Part shown: piece after piece, positions 1 through 5,870 of the stretch
Position numbering within the stretch: the stretch's first letter is position 1
Layout: each line of letters opens with the position of its first letter
NCBI GenBank assembly: GCA_030632545.1
Contig: DAOVUO010000132.1
Location: 1-6,870 of the forward strand
DNA: 6,870 nt
Direction: 5' to 3'
Source of the DNA: Bacteroidales bacterium
Lineage (GTDB): Bacteria > Bacteroidota > Bacteroidia > Bacteroidales > DYOH01
The notes under the pieces: generated by a model
The model's database searches: none
What the model was told of the DNA's origin: nothing
Seen by the model: the letters and a program-made list of their open reading frames with translations, nothing else
Made by a program: the position numbers and the translations under genes

Positions 1-1303
1 TAATTAGCACTAATTCCTCGGCATGCGATGTACCTTCATCATTCCAATTAGGAATATCTTCCTGATATTTATAGTCATTATAATTCTTTAAGGAAAATCT
101 AGCTGCATTATCTGCATATACAATTGCTTCTAGTAATGAATTTGATGCCAAACGATTAGCACCATGCAATCCTGTTGATGCACTTTCGCCAGAAACTAAT
201 AGGCGATTTATAGTTGACTGTCCGTTTGTATCTACTTTTATTCCTCCACATAGGTAATGAGCGGCAGGGATTACTGGAATCATATTTTTTGTTATATCAA
301 TACCTAAACTCAAGCATTTTTTGTAAATATTAGGAAAATGTTTTTTTAGCTCCTCGTGATTTGTATGACTAAGATCAATGCATACATGGTCATAAGCATG
401 CTGTTTCATTTCAGTATCAATAGCACGAGCAACAATATCACGAGGTGCAAGTGAACCACGTTTGTCATATTTTTGCATAAATTCCTTGCCATTGGGTGTT
501 TTTAAAATACCACCAAAACCTCTAATTGCCTCTGTGATTAAAAACGAAGGTCTTTCGTCAGATTCAAAAAGAGCTGTAGGATGAAATTGCACAAACTCCA
601 TGTGCTCAATTATTCCTTCTGCTCTATAAACCATTGCAATACCATCGCCAGTTGCAATAGTTGGATTTGTGGTTGTTTGATAAATATTTCCAATTCCACC
701 AGTAGCTAAAAATGTAATTCTTGATAAAAATGTAGTTATTTCATTTTTATGAACATCCAAAACATAAGCACCATAACATTCAATATCAGCATCATGCCTA
801 GACACCGTAAAGCCAAGATGATGCTGCGTGATTAAGTCGAGCGCAAAATGATTTTCGTAAATATCAATATTTTTGTGATTTCTCACTTTTTCGTATAATG
901 CACGCTGAATTTCAACACCTGTATTGTCTTGATGATGCAATATTCTGTGCATAGAATGCCCACCTTCTTTGGCTAAATCAAATTCACCATCTGATTTTTT
1001 ATCAAATTCAGTTCCCCATTCAATTAATTTCTGAATTTGTTCTGGTGCATTAGAAACAACCATTTCAACAATTTCTATTTTGCATAAACCATCTCCAGCT
1101 ATTAAAGTATCCTCAATATGTTTTTTGTAACTATCGGGTTGGTATGTAACCGCTGCTATCCCCCCTTGAGCATATCTGGTGTTTGTTTCGTTTAAAATAG
1201 TTTTACTAATTACAGCAACTTTTGCATTTTCTGCTACTTTAAGGGCAAAACTTAGTCCAGCTAAACCACTCCCTAATACTAAAAAATCTATTTTTTTTAC
1301 CAT
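1..1303 (-). CDS. nadB: L-aspartate oxidase NadB (partial; C-terminus beyond window edge)
   Basis: This flavoenzyme oxidises L-aspartate to iminoaspartate, the first step of de novo NAD synthesis; NadA then condenses the product to quinolinate. I translated 434 residues from the ATG whose complement lies at 1301-1303. The N-terminus carries the FAD dinucleotide-binding motif GSGLAG (residues 11-16), then TRYAQGGIAA (42-51), typical of the succinate dehydrogenase/NadB flavoprotein family. Further signatures are KEGGHSMHRILHH (112-124), FVQFHPTALF (237-246), LITEAIRGFGG (255-265), APRDIVARAID (286-296), PAAHYLCGGI (346-355) and TGLHGANRLASNSLLEA (377-393). The His, Thr, Glu and Arg positions of the family active site all appear intact. 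The TGLHGANR context and single-subunit architecture favour NadB over fumarate reductase FrdA. Family members are about 500-540 residues, so roughly 100 C-terminal residues are missing. No partner gene (nadA, nadC) is visible; any would lie left of the window. The leader has no Shine-Dalgarno sequence. Confidence 0.96.
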   Translation of the reverse strand, partial: MVKKIDFLVLGSGLAGLSFALKVAENAKVAVISKTILNETNTRYAQGGIAAVTYQPDSYKKHIEDTLIAGDGLCKIEIVEMVVSNAPEQIQKLIEWGTEFDKKSDGEFDLAKEGGHSMHRILHHQDNTGVEIQRALYEKVRNHKNIDIYENHFALDLITQHHLGFTVSRHDADIECYGAYVLDVHKNEITTFLSRITFLATGGIGNIYQTTTNPTIATGDGIAMVYRAEGIIEHMEFVQFHPTALFESDERPSFLITEAIRGFGGILKTPNGKEFMQKYDKRGSLAPRDIVARAIDTEMKQHAYDHVCIDLSHTNHEELKKHFPNIYKKCLSLGIDITKNMIPVIPAAHYLCGGIKVDTNGQSTINRLLVSGESASTGLHGANRLASNSLLEAIVYADNAARFSLKNYNDYKYQEDIPNWNDEGTSHAEELVLI

Positions 1304-1331
1304 TATTATGTATTTGGGTATTTTATTTGCT

Positions 1332-1357
1332 CAAAGTTAGTAAATTTGAATAATCAA
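1332..1357 (-). promoter_or_regulatory. Candidate nadB promoter (Bacteroidota type)
   Basis: Read on the minus strand, 1339-1332 is TAACTTTG, an exact match to the Bacteroidota -7 consensus TAnnTTTG, and lies 28 bp before the nadB start codon. A TTG at 1357-1355 could serve as the -33 element, but the spacing (15 bp) is shorter than the usual 19 or so, so only the -7 element is convincing. In a region this rich in A and T, chance matches are possible. Confidence 0.4.
1341..1348 (+). promoter_or_regulatory. Possible plus-strand -7 box facing the 1598 gene
   Basis: TAAATTTG matches TAnnTTTG exactly on the plus strand and lies back-to-back with the minus-strand nadB box, one base apart. No TTG sits at a good -33 distance. 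If used, it would give the outer-membrane protein gene at 1598 an untranslated leader of about 240 nt. The rest of the 1304-1597 spacer holds no hairpin terminator, RNA gene or convincing ORF that I can see. A weaker 7-of-8 match, TATAATTG at 1526-1533, is a competing candidate closer to the gene. Confidence 0.25.
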
Positions 1358-1597
1358 TTGAATAAGTTAACTATATTTTTATTATCAATTACAGAAAAAG
1401 TAAATATGAAACAGCCAATGTTTGAGATATTATCCGAAAGACTTTTAGTAATTGCATCACAAGCTAACAACACATAATTTTAATCTGTAGGCATAACTTG
1501 AATACAATTTGTAAAAGAGAACAAGTATAATTGAGACACACAAGAGAATAATTAAAATGTAAAACAAATATTAAACATTAAAACAAATTATAAGCAC

Positions 1598-2398
1598 ATG
1601 AAATATTCAATTATACTATTATTTCTAGTTCTTCCGTTTCAGATGGTTTCACAAGTAGATTCTACTACATATCATCCCAATTATCTTTTTATAAGTTTAA
1701 GTGGCGATTTGATTGATACACGTGATCATCGTCAAACGCCATTGATTTACTTTGGAGCAGGAATGGGATTTAATTTAGGCTATTACCGTGAGGGAGAAAC
1801 ATTTACTCAGGAAGTGAATATTGAAAATCATGCGGGAGGTGCAATTAATATTAATTCCGAAATGAGTGGTAGCTATTTAGTTTATTTTGGACAATTAGAT
1901 TATGGATTATTAAAGAATACCAATAAAACCATATTAGGAGCAAATTTAAAATGGGGTGGATATTCTCATAACAGAGTTGTATCGCGATTACAAAGCGATT
2001 TTTCAAATAATTCAATTAGTTATGATGTTATTTTTGGTATAGATGCGGCTGCTCAATTGACTAAAGAATTTAAGTTTTTAAAGAAAAGTTTTGATTTATC
2101 TACAATGTCTCGTTTAGGAATTATGAATTTTTATATGGAGCCTTCTTTCTCTTATCCTGCACCTTTTGGCTTTAGTATTTTGGCCGATAATATGTTTCAA
2201 CAAGTTATGAAAAGTTTTGATTTTGCCATACTAACTGGGCTTCCTAGTTTTGAATTTGAAGGAAAGATACAGCATAAAATGTATAATGGAAATCAGTGGG
2301 CATTATTTTACGATTGGCAGTTTCATAAAATTAAATCCGATTATGTGAGATACGCAGCTTTTCATTCCTTTGGCATGACTTTGTTTTTTAATCTATAA
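1598..2398 (+). CDS. Secreted probable outer-membrane beta-barrel protein, function unknown
   Basis: I do not recognise a named family. The 266-residue product starts with a short signal peptide (Lys2, hydrophobic core IILLFLVLPF at 5-14) with likely cleavage after MVS, leaving an N-terminal Gln (residue 19), a common Bacteroidota arrangement. The mature part has no long hydrophobic helix. It is built of alternating polar/hydrophobic segments rich in Tyr, Phe and Gly (for example YFGAGMGFNLGYY at 51-63 and GSYLVYFGQLDYG at 91-103), as in transmembrane beta strands, and it ends in a strand-like segment SFGMTLFFNL (257-266). A barrel in the outer membrane is therefore inferred from composition only. 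It is followed after 9 bp by the S41 peptidase gene on the same strand, so the two are probably co-transcribed, and it may be the peptidase's partner or substrate. The ATG was chosen because it gives a complete signal peptide. No Shine-Dalgarno sequence precedes it. Confidence 0.8.
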   Translation: MKYSIILLFLVLPFQMVSQVDSTTYHPNYLFISLSGDLIDTRDHRQTPLIYFGAGMGFNLGYYREGETFTQEVNIENHAGGAININSEMSGSYLVYFGQLDYGLLKNTNKTILGANLKWGGYSHNRVVSRLQSDFSNNSISYDVIFGIDAAAQLTKEFKFLKKSFDLSTMSRLGIMNFYMEPSFSYPAPFGFSILADNMFQQVMKSFDFAILTGLPSFEFEGKIQHKMYNGNQWALFYDWQFHKIKSDYVRYAAFHSFGMTLFFNL

Positions 2399-2407
2399 AT
2401 CAATCAG

Positions 2408-3427
2408 ATGAAATTAATTATATATTCAATACTCAGTGTTTTTTTATTTAGTTCCTGCGAAGTTCTTTTTATAGATGCCGAACCTGAAAATACACCGCAA
2501 AGTAATTTTGACGAGCTGTGGAAAGTAATAGATGAGAAATATACTTTTTTTGCCTTAAAATCAATTGATTGGGATAAAGTTTATGCTGATAATCAATCGC
2601 TAATAAATGCTGATATGACCGACGAAGAGCTATTTAATGTCTTATCAGGTATGCTATTCGAACTACGAGATGGCCATGTAAACTTAAGCTCACCTTATGA
2701 TGTTTCGCGCAATTGGAATTGGTATTTGGATTATCCAGTAAATTTTAATTTTGATATTGTAGAGCGATATTATTTAGGCGATAATTATAGAATTACTGGA
2801 CCTATGTATAATACATTGATTGATAGTATAGCTTATATTTATTATGGTAGTTTTGGATATATTATATCAGAAGATAAGCTCGATTATTTGTTGGAAGACT
2901 TTAAAGATGCCAAAGGACTTATTTTTGATATTAGAGGAAATGGCGGTGGATATGTGAGCAATGTGACTCTACTTACAAGCAAATTTGCTGATAAAGAAAG
3001 AATTACATTTTTACGAAGATATAAGGATGGAAAAGCACATACTGATTTTAGTGACTATTTTGCATTTTCGGCTACACCAGATAGTGCTACAAATTTCACA
3101 AAGCCTATAGTTTTATTAACAAATCGCATGTGCTATAGTGCTGCAAATGATTTAGCAACCAGACTAAAAAGCTTTCCGCATATCACAATAATTGGAGATA
3201 CAACTGGTGGCGGTGGCGGTTTACCAATTTCCTACGAATTGCCAAATGGTTGGATAGCACGTTTTTCTACTACCCAAACTTTTACAGCAAATAAATTTAA
3301 TGTTGAACTAGGAGTACCTCCAGATATTCCTATGAATATCACCAAATCAGATATAGACGCAAATAAAGATACATATATTGAATATGCATTAACTTACATT
3401 GACTCTTTGTCACAGCAAGTTAAATGA
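2408..3427 (+). CDS. S41-family serine peptidase, lipoprotein
   Basis: This is a 339-residue secreted peptidase of the C-terminal-processing/tricorn family S41, probably lipid-anchored in the envelope. Residues 1-17 form a lipoprotein signal ending FLFSSC, with Cys17 the lipidation site. A helical N-terminal part (about 32-85, including NFDELWKVIDEKY and DEELFNVLSGML) leads into LRDGHVNL (87-93, candidate catalytic His90). The core follows: YIYYGSFG (143-150), LIFDIRGNGGG (171-181), and VLLTNRMCYSAAND (235-248) with the nucleophile Ser244. The C-terminal GVPPDI (302-307) also fits the family. Only about 50 residues separate the RDGH motif from the YIYYGSF strand, too few for a full PDZ domain. 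The Ser-Lys dyad lysine expected in CtpA-type enzymes is not visible after TTGGGGG (265-271), so a tricorn-like Ser/His mechanism is inferred. The gene starts 9 bp after the preceding secreted-protein gene, suggesting an operon. The natural substrate cannot be told. Confidence 0.9.
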   Translation: MKLIIYSILSVFLFSSCEVLFIDAEPENTPQSNFDELWKVIDEKYTFFALKSIDWDKVYADNQSLINADMTDEELFNVLSGMLFELRDGHVNLSSPYDVSRNWNWYLDYPVNFNFDIVERYYLGDNYRITGPMYNTLIDSIAYIYYGSFGYIISEDKLDYLLEDFKDAKGLIFDIRGNGGGYVSNVTLLTSKFADKERITFLRRYKDGKAHTDFSDYFAFSATPDSATNFTKPIVLLTNRMCYSAANDLATRLKSFPHITIIGDTTGGGGGLPISYELPNGWIARFSTTQTFTANKFNVELGVPPDIPMNITKSDIDANKDTYIEYALTYIDSLSQQVK

Positions 3428-3432
3428 TTTTA

Positions 3433-3804
3433 TTACTTTAATAACCATTCTATAGCCTGTTCTTTTGTATCAAATGCTCTAATAGGTTTGTTTGAGATTT
3501 TATTGTATACATTTAGAAACACTTTCTTTCCACCTTTTATACCAAAGGTTGCTTGTTTATATAAATATGGAAGTGTTTTTTCCGATGCACTTTTTAATAG
3601 TTTGTAAATATTTCCATAAACATAACTCCCCGAAAAATCTACAAGCATAAGTAATTTACCCTTATGCTCTTCTTTTAAATTTTCCTCTCTAAACTTATTA
3701 GTTTCTTTAATAGCTTGCGTAAAATCCTCCTCTGCTTCTAACTGACTGTAATCAATAGAATATATTGATTTGTCCTGTATTGTTTGAAAACTTGCTCTAC
3801 TCAT
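3433..3804 (-). CDS. STAS/SpoIIAA-like domain protein
   Basis: This small cytoplasmic protein of 123 residues has no signal peptide or membrane segment. Its pattern fits the STAS/SEC14 (SpoIIAA-like) domain proteins of bacteria. There is a charged N-terminal half with a helix at about 23-47. A buried strand LLMLVDFSGSYV (51-62) follows, at the place where anti-sigma-factor antagonists carry their phospho-acceptor region. Next come the helix YGNIYKLLKSASEK (63-76), a second strand ATFGIKGGKKVFLNVYNKIS (85-104) and a closing PIRAFDTKEQAIEWLL (107-122), which is typical of the group. Ser58 and Ser60 after the central strand could be phosphorylation sites, but that is speculation. No anti-sigma factor or kinase gene is adjacent. 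The gene converges on the S41 peptidase gene with 5 bp between stop codons and no terminator between them. Confidence 0.75.
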   Translation of the reverse strand: MSRASFQTIQDKSIYSIDYSQLEAEEDFTQAIKETNKFREENLKEEHKGKLLMLVDFSGSYVYGNIYKLLKSASEKTLPYLYKQATFGIKGGKKVFLNVYNKISNKPIRAFDTKEQAIEWLLK

Positions 3805-3825
3805 AGTTTAATAAATTTAACTCTT

Positions 3826-3855
3826 TAAAGTTAGATATTTTTTTTATTTTTACAA
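3826..3855 (-). promoter_or_regulatory. Candidate promoter of the STAS-like gene
   Basis: On the minus strand, TTG at 3855-3853 is followed after 19 bp by TAACTTTA at 3833-3826, which matches the -7 consensus TAnnTTTG except for the last base. The -7 box lies 21 bp before the start codon at 3804. Spacing is good for a Bacteroidota -33/-7 pair. The surrounding sequence is almost pure A/T, which lowers confidence. Confidence 0.4.
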
Positions 3856-3947
3856 TAATGTGCATAAATAGATGTATTGTTATCTAATAAATTGATAAAT
3901 ATTTTACTTCGATTATATATTATAACTAGCTAATAAAAAGTCCAATA

Positions 3948-5012
3948 ATGAGTAAAAATGAATGTATAACTTTAGGAATAATGTCGGGAACATCATTAGA
4001 TGGTTTGGACTTAGCAATATGTAAATTCAGAGAAGAAAACTCCGTTTGGACATTCGAAATTTTAGCAGCGCAAACAATAGAATATCCAAGAGAAATAGCT
4101 GATAACTTAGAATATGCACATAAATTAATGGCAGATAGCTTTTTACTTTTTCATAATGAATATGGTCGTTTTATAGGTATGATGGCAAAAGAGTTTATTT
4201 CTAAATCAGGTATTACTCCCCAACTTATTGCATCGCATGGTCATACTATTTTTCATCAACCCAAAAATAAATTTACGTTTCAAATAGGAAATGCTGCTGA
4301 AATAGCTAGTATTAATGGAATAAATACCGTTGCAGATTTTAGAAGCTTGGATGTGGCTTTGGGCGGACAAGGTGCTCCATTAGTGCCCATTGGCGATGCT
4401 TTGCTTTTCTCTGAGTACGATATTTGTCTAAATCTAGGTGGATTTGCAAATTTATCTGTTGAAAGTAATGGACGCAAAATAGCTTATGATTTAGGGGCTT
4501 TCAATTTTGTGCTAAATAATTTAGCTAGTAAACTAGGTTTTGCTTATGATGACAGCGGAGCAATTGGAAAAAGCGGGAAACTGAATTTAGATTTAGTTAA
4601 TCAGCTTAATTCACTTGAGTTCTATCAGCAAAAAGCCCCAAAATCATTGGCACGTGAATGGGTTGAGCAGGAAGTTTTTCCTATCATGGGAAAAAGTTCA
4701 ATTTCGGTTGAAAACAAACTTGCGAGCTATTATGAGCATATTAGTTCACAACTAGCAAACGAAATTAATAAACTAACTAAAAAAAATGTGCTAGTAACTG
4801 GTGGCGGTGCTTATAATAACTATTTTATTGAATTGCTAAAGGCGAAATGTGAACCAGAAATAATTGTTCCTTCTAAAGAAATTATTGATTTTAAAGAAGC
4901 TTTGATATTTGCTTTTCTTGGAGTATTACGCTATCAAAATAAAATAAATACATATTCGCTTGTAACAGGTGCAAAATTTGATAGTTCAGGAGGAATAGTG
5001 TATAAAATATAG
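3948..5012 (+). CDS. anmK: Anhydro-N-acetylmuramic acid kinase AnmK
   Basis: AnmK phosphorylates and opens 1,6-anhydro-N-acetylmuramic acid released by lytic transglycosylases, giving MurNAc-6-phosphate for peptidoglycan recycling in the cytoplasm. The 354 residues match the family's usual length, and the motifs come in order. They are GIMSGTSLDGLDLA (10-23, the phosphate-binding loop of this ASKHA-fold family), IASHGHTIFHQP (94-105), TVADFRSLDVALGGQGAPLVP (127-147, sugar and nucleotide contacts), CLNLGGFANLS (160-170), YDLGAFN (180-186), DDSGAIGKSGKLN (201-213), APKSLAREW (230-238) and VLVTGGGAYNNYF (281-293). Asp181 lies where the catalytic base of characterised enzymes is found. The surrounding DLGAFN departs from the DTGPGN form of proteobacterial enzymes. 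The gene has its own 143-bp upstream spacer and no visible terminator before the next gene. No other recycling gene (murQ, ampG, nagZ) is in view. Confidence 0.95.
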   Translation: MSKNECITLGIMSGTSLDGLDLAICKFREENSVWTFEILAAQTIEYPREIADNLEYAHKLMADSFLLFHNEYGRFIGMMAKEFISKSGITPQLIASHGHTIFHQPKNKFTFQIGNAAEIASINGINTVADFRSLDVALGGQGAPLVPIGDALLFSEYDICLNLGGFANLSVESNGRKIAYDLGAFNFVLNNLASKLGFAYDDSGAIGKSGKLNLDLVNQLNSLEFYQQKAPKSLAREWVEQEVFPIMGKSSISVENKLASYYEHISSQLANEINKLTKKNVLVTGGGAYNNYFIELLKAKCEPEIIVPSKEIIDFKEALIFAFLGVLRYQNKINTYSLVTGAKFDSSGGIVYKI

Positions 5013-5017
5013 TTCAA

Positions 5018-5033
5018 ATTGATAAATATCAAT
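5018..5033. promoter_or_regulatory. FNR/Crp-type palindrome upstream of the OB-fold lipoprotein
   Basis: ATTGATAAATATCAAT is a 7+7 bp inverted repeat around a 2-bp centre. Its inner 14 bp (5019-5032) match the FNR consensus TTGAT-N4-ATCAA exactly. The centre at 5025.5 lies about 42 bp upstream of the start of transcription expected from the -7 box at 5056-5063, the usual position of a class II activator. No TTG -33 element is present at the normal distance, consistent with an activator-dependent promoter. The regulator's identity is inference. Confidence 0.5.
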
Positions 5034-5055
5034 AATACATTCTACAAAAATAGAT

Positions 5056-5063
5056 TACTTTTG
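5056..5063 (+). promoter_or_regulatory. -7 promoter box of the OB-fold lipoprotein gene
   Basis: TACTTTTG matches the Bacteroidota -7 consensus TAnnTTTG exactly. It lies 24 bp before the ATG at 5088, so the transcript would have a leader of roughly 20 nt. The -33 region shows no TTG; the inverted repeat at 5018-5033 occupies and extends upstream of it. Confidence 0.5.
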
Positions 5064-5087
5064 GGTCTTTAATTCTAAATTTTAGTT

Positions 5088-5636
5088 ATGAAAAAAATTG
5101 TTTTTATTGCCATAGTAGCAATACTTTTTACTGCATGCAGCGAAAATACTAAGAAAACTGGTGAAAATGCTGAGCAGGCAACTGAAGCAACAGAGGCTAC
5201 AGATATAGAGGAGATAGCTGTTGTTGATTTTGAGAAGGCTGCTGCAAGTTTTGTAGGTAAAGAAGTTAAGATTAAAGGTATTGTTGATCATGTGTGTAAA
5301 CATGGTGGAAAAAAATTACTTTTAGTTGGTGATGGTGCAAGTTTGCATGCCTATGCCGAAGAGAGAATTGATGAAGAAGTTGTTGGTAGCGAAATTATTT
5401 TAGCTGGTATTGTTGAAGAAAAACGAATTGATGAAGCTACATGCCTACAAATGGAAGAAGATTGCATGAATTCTCATAAAGAAGGGGTAAAAACTGACGA
5501 TGAGATGGAAGCAACTAAACATCAAGTTGAATTTTATAGAGACTCTATGAAAACGGCTGGAGTAGAGCATTTATCTTTTTACTCAGTAAAATACGTTTCG
5601 CACGAAATTGTTGAGCAAAAGAAATTAGAAGAATAA
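5088..5636 (+). CDS. Lipoprotein with probable OB-fold domain
   Basis: The 182-residue envelope lipoprotein has a signal KKIVFIAIVAILFTAC with lipidated Cys17. A low-complexity acidic and threonine-rich linker follows (about 18-45, with an ATEATEAT repeat), then a compact domain. DFEKAAASFVGKEVKIKGIVDHVC (47-70) followed by KKLLLVGDGASLHAYA (75-90) and GSEIILAGIVEEKRI (100-114) reads as the strand pattern of an OB-fold of the tRNA_anti-like type, in which KEVKIKGIV and GSEIILAGIV are beta strands. The VDHVCKHGGKK segment (66-76) puts His68, Cys70 and His72 close together. Cys119 and Cys126 lie in a later segment that is highly charged and probably helical. The function is unknown; metal or redox chemistry by the Cys/His cluster is possible but unproven. 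The gene has its own predicted promoter and ends in a strong terminator, so it appears monocistronic. Confidence 0.8.
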   Translation: MKKIVFIAIVAILFTACSENTKKTGENAEQATEATEATDIEEIAVVDFEKAAASFVGKEVKIKGIVDHVCKHGGKKLLLVGDGASLHAYAEERIDEEVVGSEIILAGIVEEKRIDEATCLQMEEDCMNSHKEGVKTDDEMEATKHQVEFYRDSMKTAGVEHLSFYSVKYVSHEIVEQKKLEE

Positions 5637-5661
5637 GAGAATTAAACTTATCATTGTGATT

Positions 5662-5702
5662 AATAATCGTATTTCATTTTAAATGAATACGATTATTTTT
5701 TT
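5662..5702 (+). terminator. Intrinsic terminator after the OB-fold lipoprotein gene
   Basis: The left arm (5662-5679) and right arm (5681-5697) are complementary over 17 pairs on paper, with a single bulged T in the left arm; the innermost pairs must open to form a loop. A run of seven T (5696-5702) follows the right arm. It begins 25 bp after the stop codon at 5636. The stem also carries A residues at its 5' base, so it could work weakly in the other direction, but no gene uses it from there. Confidence 0.88.
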
Positions 5703-5762
5703 ATTATATCCGCAAGCCCCAACAGAATTGTGCTTACAAACAGTTAATTAGCTCATGGTTTG

Positions 5763-5784
5763 GATTCACTTAATTAAATGAATC
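5763..5784. promoter_or_regulatory. 22-bp near-perfect palindrome, candidate operator
   Basis: GATTCA, a 10-bp centre containing TTAATTAA, then TGAATC: ten of eleven base-pair positions are symmetrical, with one C/A mismatch. It lies about 40 bp upstream of the -7 box at 5824-5831. It lacks a following T-run and is too far from any stop codon to be an obvious terminator, so a protein-binding site is the better reading. Confidence 0.35.
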
Positions 5785-5794
5785 ATGTAAGAAC

Positions 5795-5815
5795 TGAGAT
5801 GCTGAATGAGATGCT
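5795..5815 (+). repeat. 9-bp direct repeat TGAGATGCT, 12-bp period
   Basis: TGAGATGCT occurs at 5795-5803 and again at 5807-5815, separated by GAA. The pair sits between the palindrome at 5763-5784 and the -7 box at 5824-5831, covering the place where a -33 element would lie. No TTG is present there. This could be a tandem binding site for an activator; chance duplication is the alternative. Confidence 0.4.
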
Positions 5816-5823
5816 CTTGTAAC

Positions 5824-5831
5824 TATGTTTG
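5824..5831 (+). promoter_or_regulatory. -7 promoter box of the PepSY-associated TM gene
   Basis: TATGTTTG matches TAnnTTTG exactly and ends 39 bp before the ATG at 5871. It overlaps the in-frame TTG at 5829-5831 that would otherwise be the longest possible start of the gene, which argues that translation begins downstream at an ATG. Confidence 0.45.
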
Positions 5832-5870
5832 CAGATTTATGGTTTTTTATTAGATATAAAATTTTTCGAA

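Noticed and set aside
1346..1357. TTGA-N4-TCAA palindrome in the nadB spacer as another FNR-type site
   Set aside because: The half-sites are two bases closer together than in the FNR consensus, and the site overlaps the -33/-7 interval; the match is to a short AT-rich palindrome only.
1406..1477. 23-codon ORF (starting MKQPMFEILS) in the spacer before the outer-membrane protein gene
   Set aside because: Too short, no promoter or homology signal that I recognise, and expected by chance; kept only as a possible leader peptide if the plus-strand box at 1341 is real.
4280..4477. Minus-strand ORF inside anmK
   Set aside because: Lies wholly within the strongly supported anmK reading frame; its translation shows no domain features.
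5082..5303. Minus-strand ORF overlapping the start of the OB-fold lipoprotein
   Set aside because: Cys/Phe/Ser-rich product is the reverse reading of an AT-rich coding region; the plus frame has a clear lipoprotein signal and promoter.
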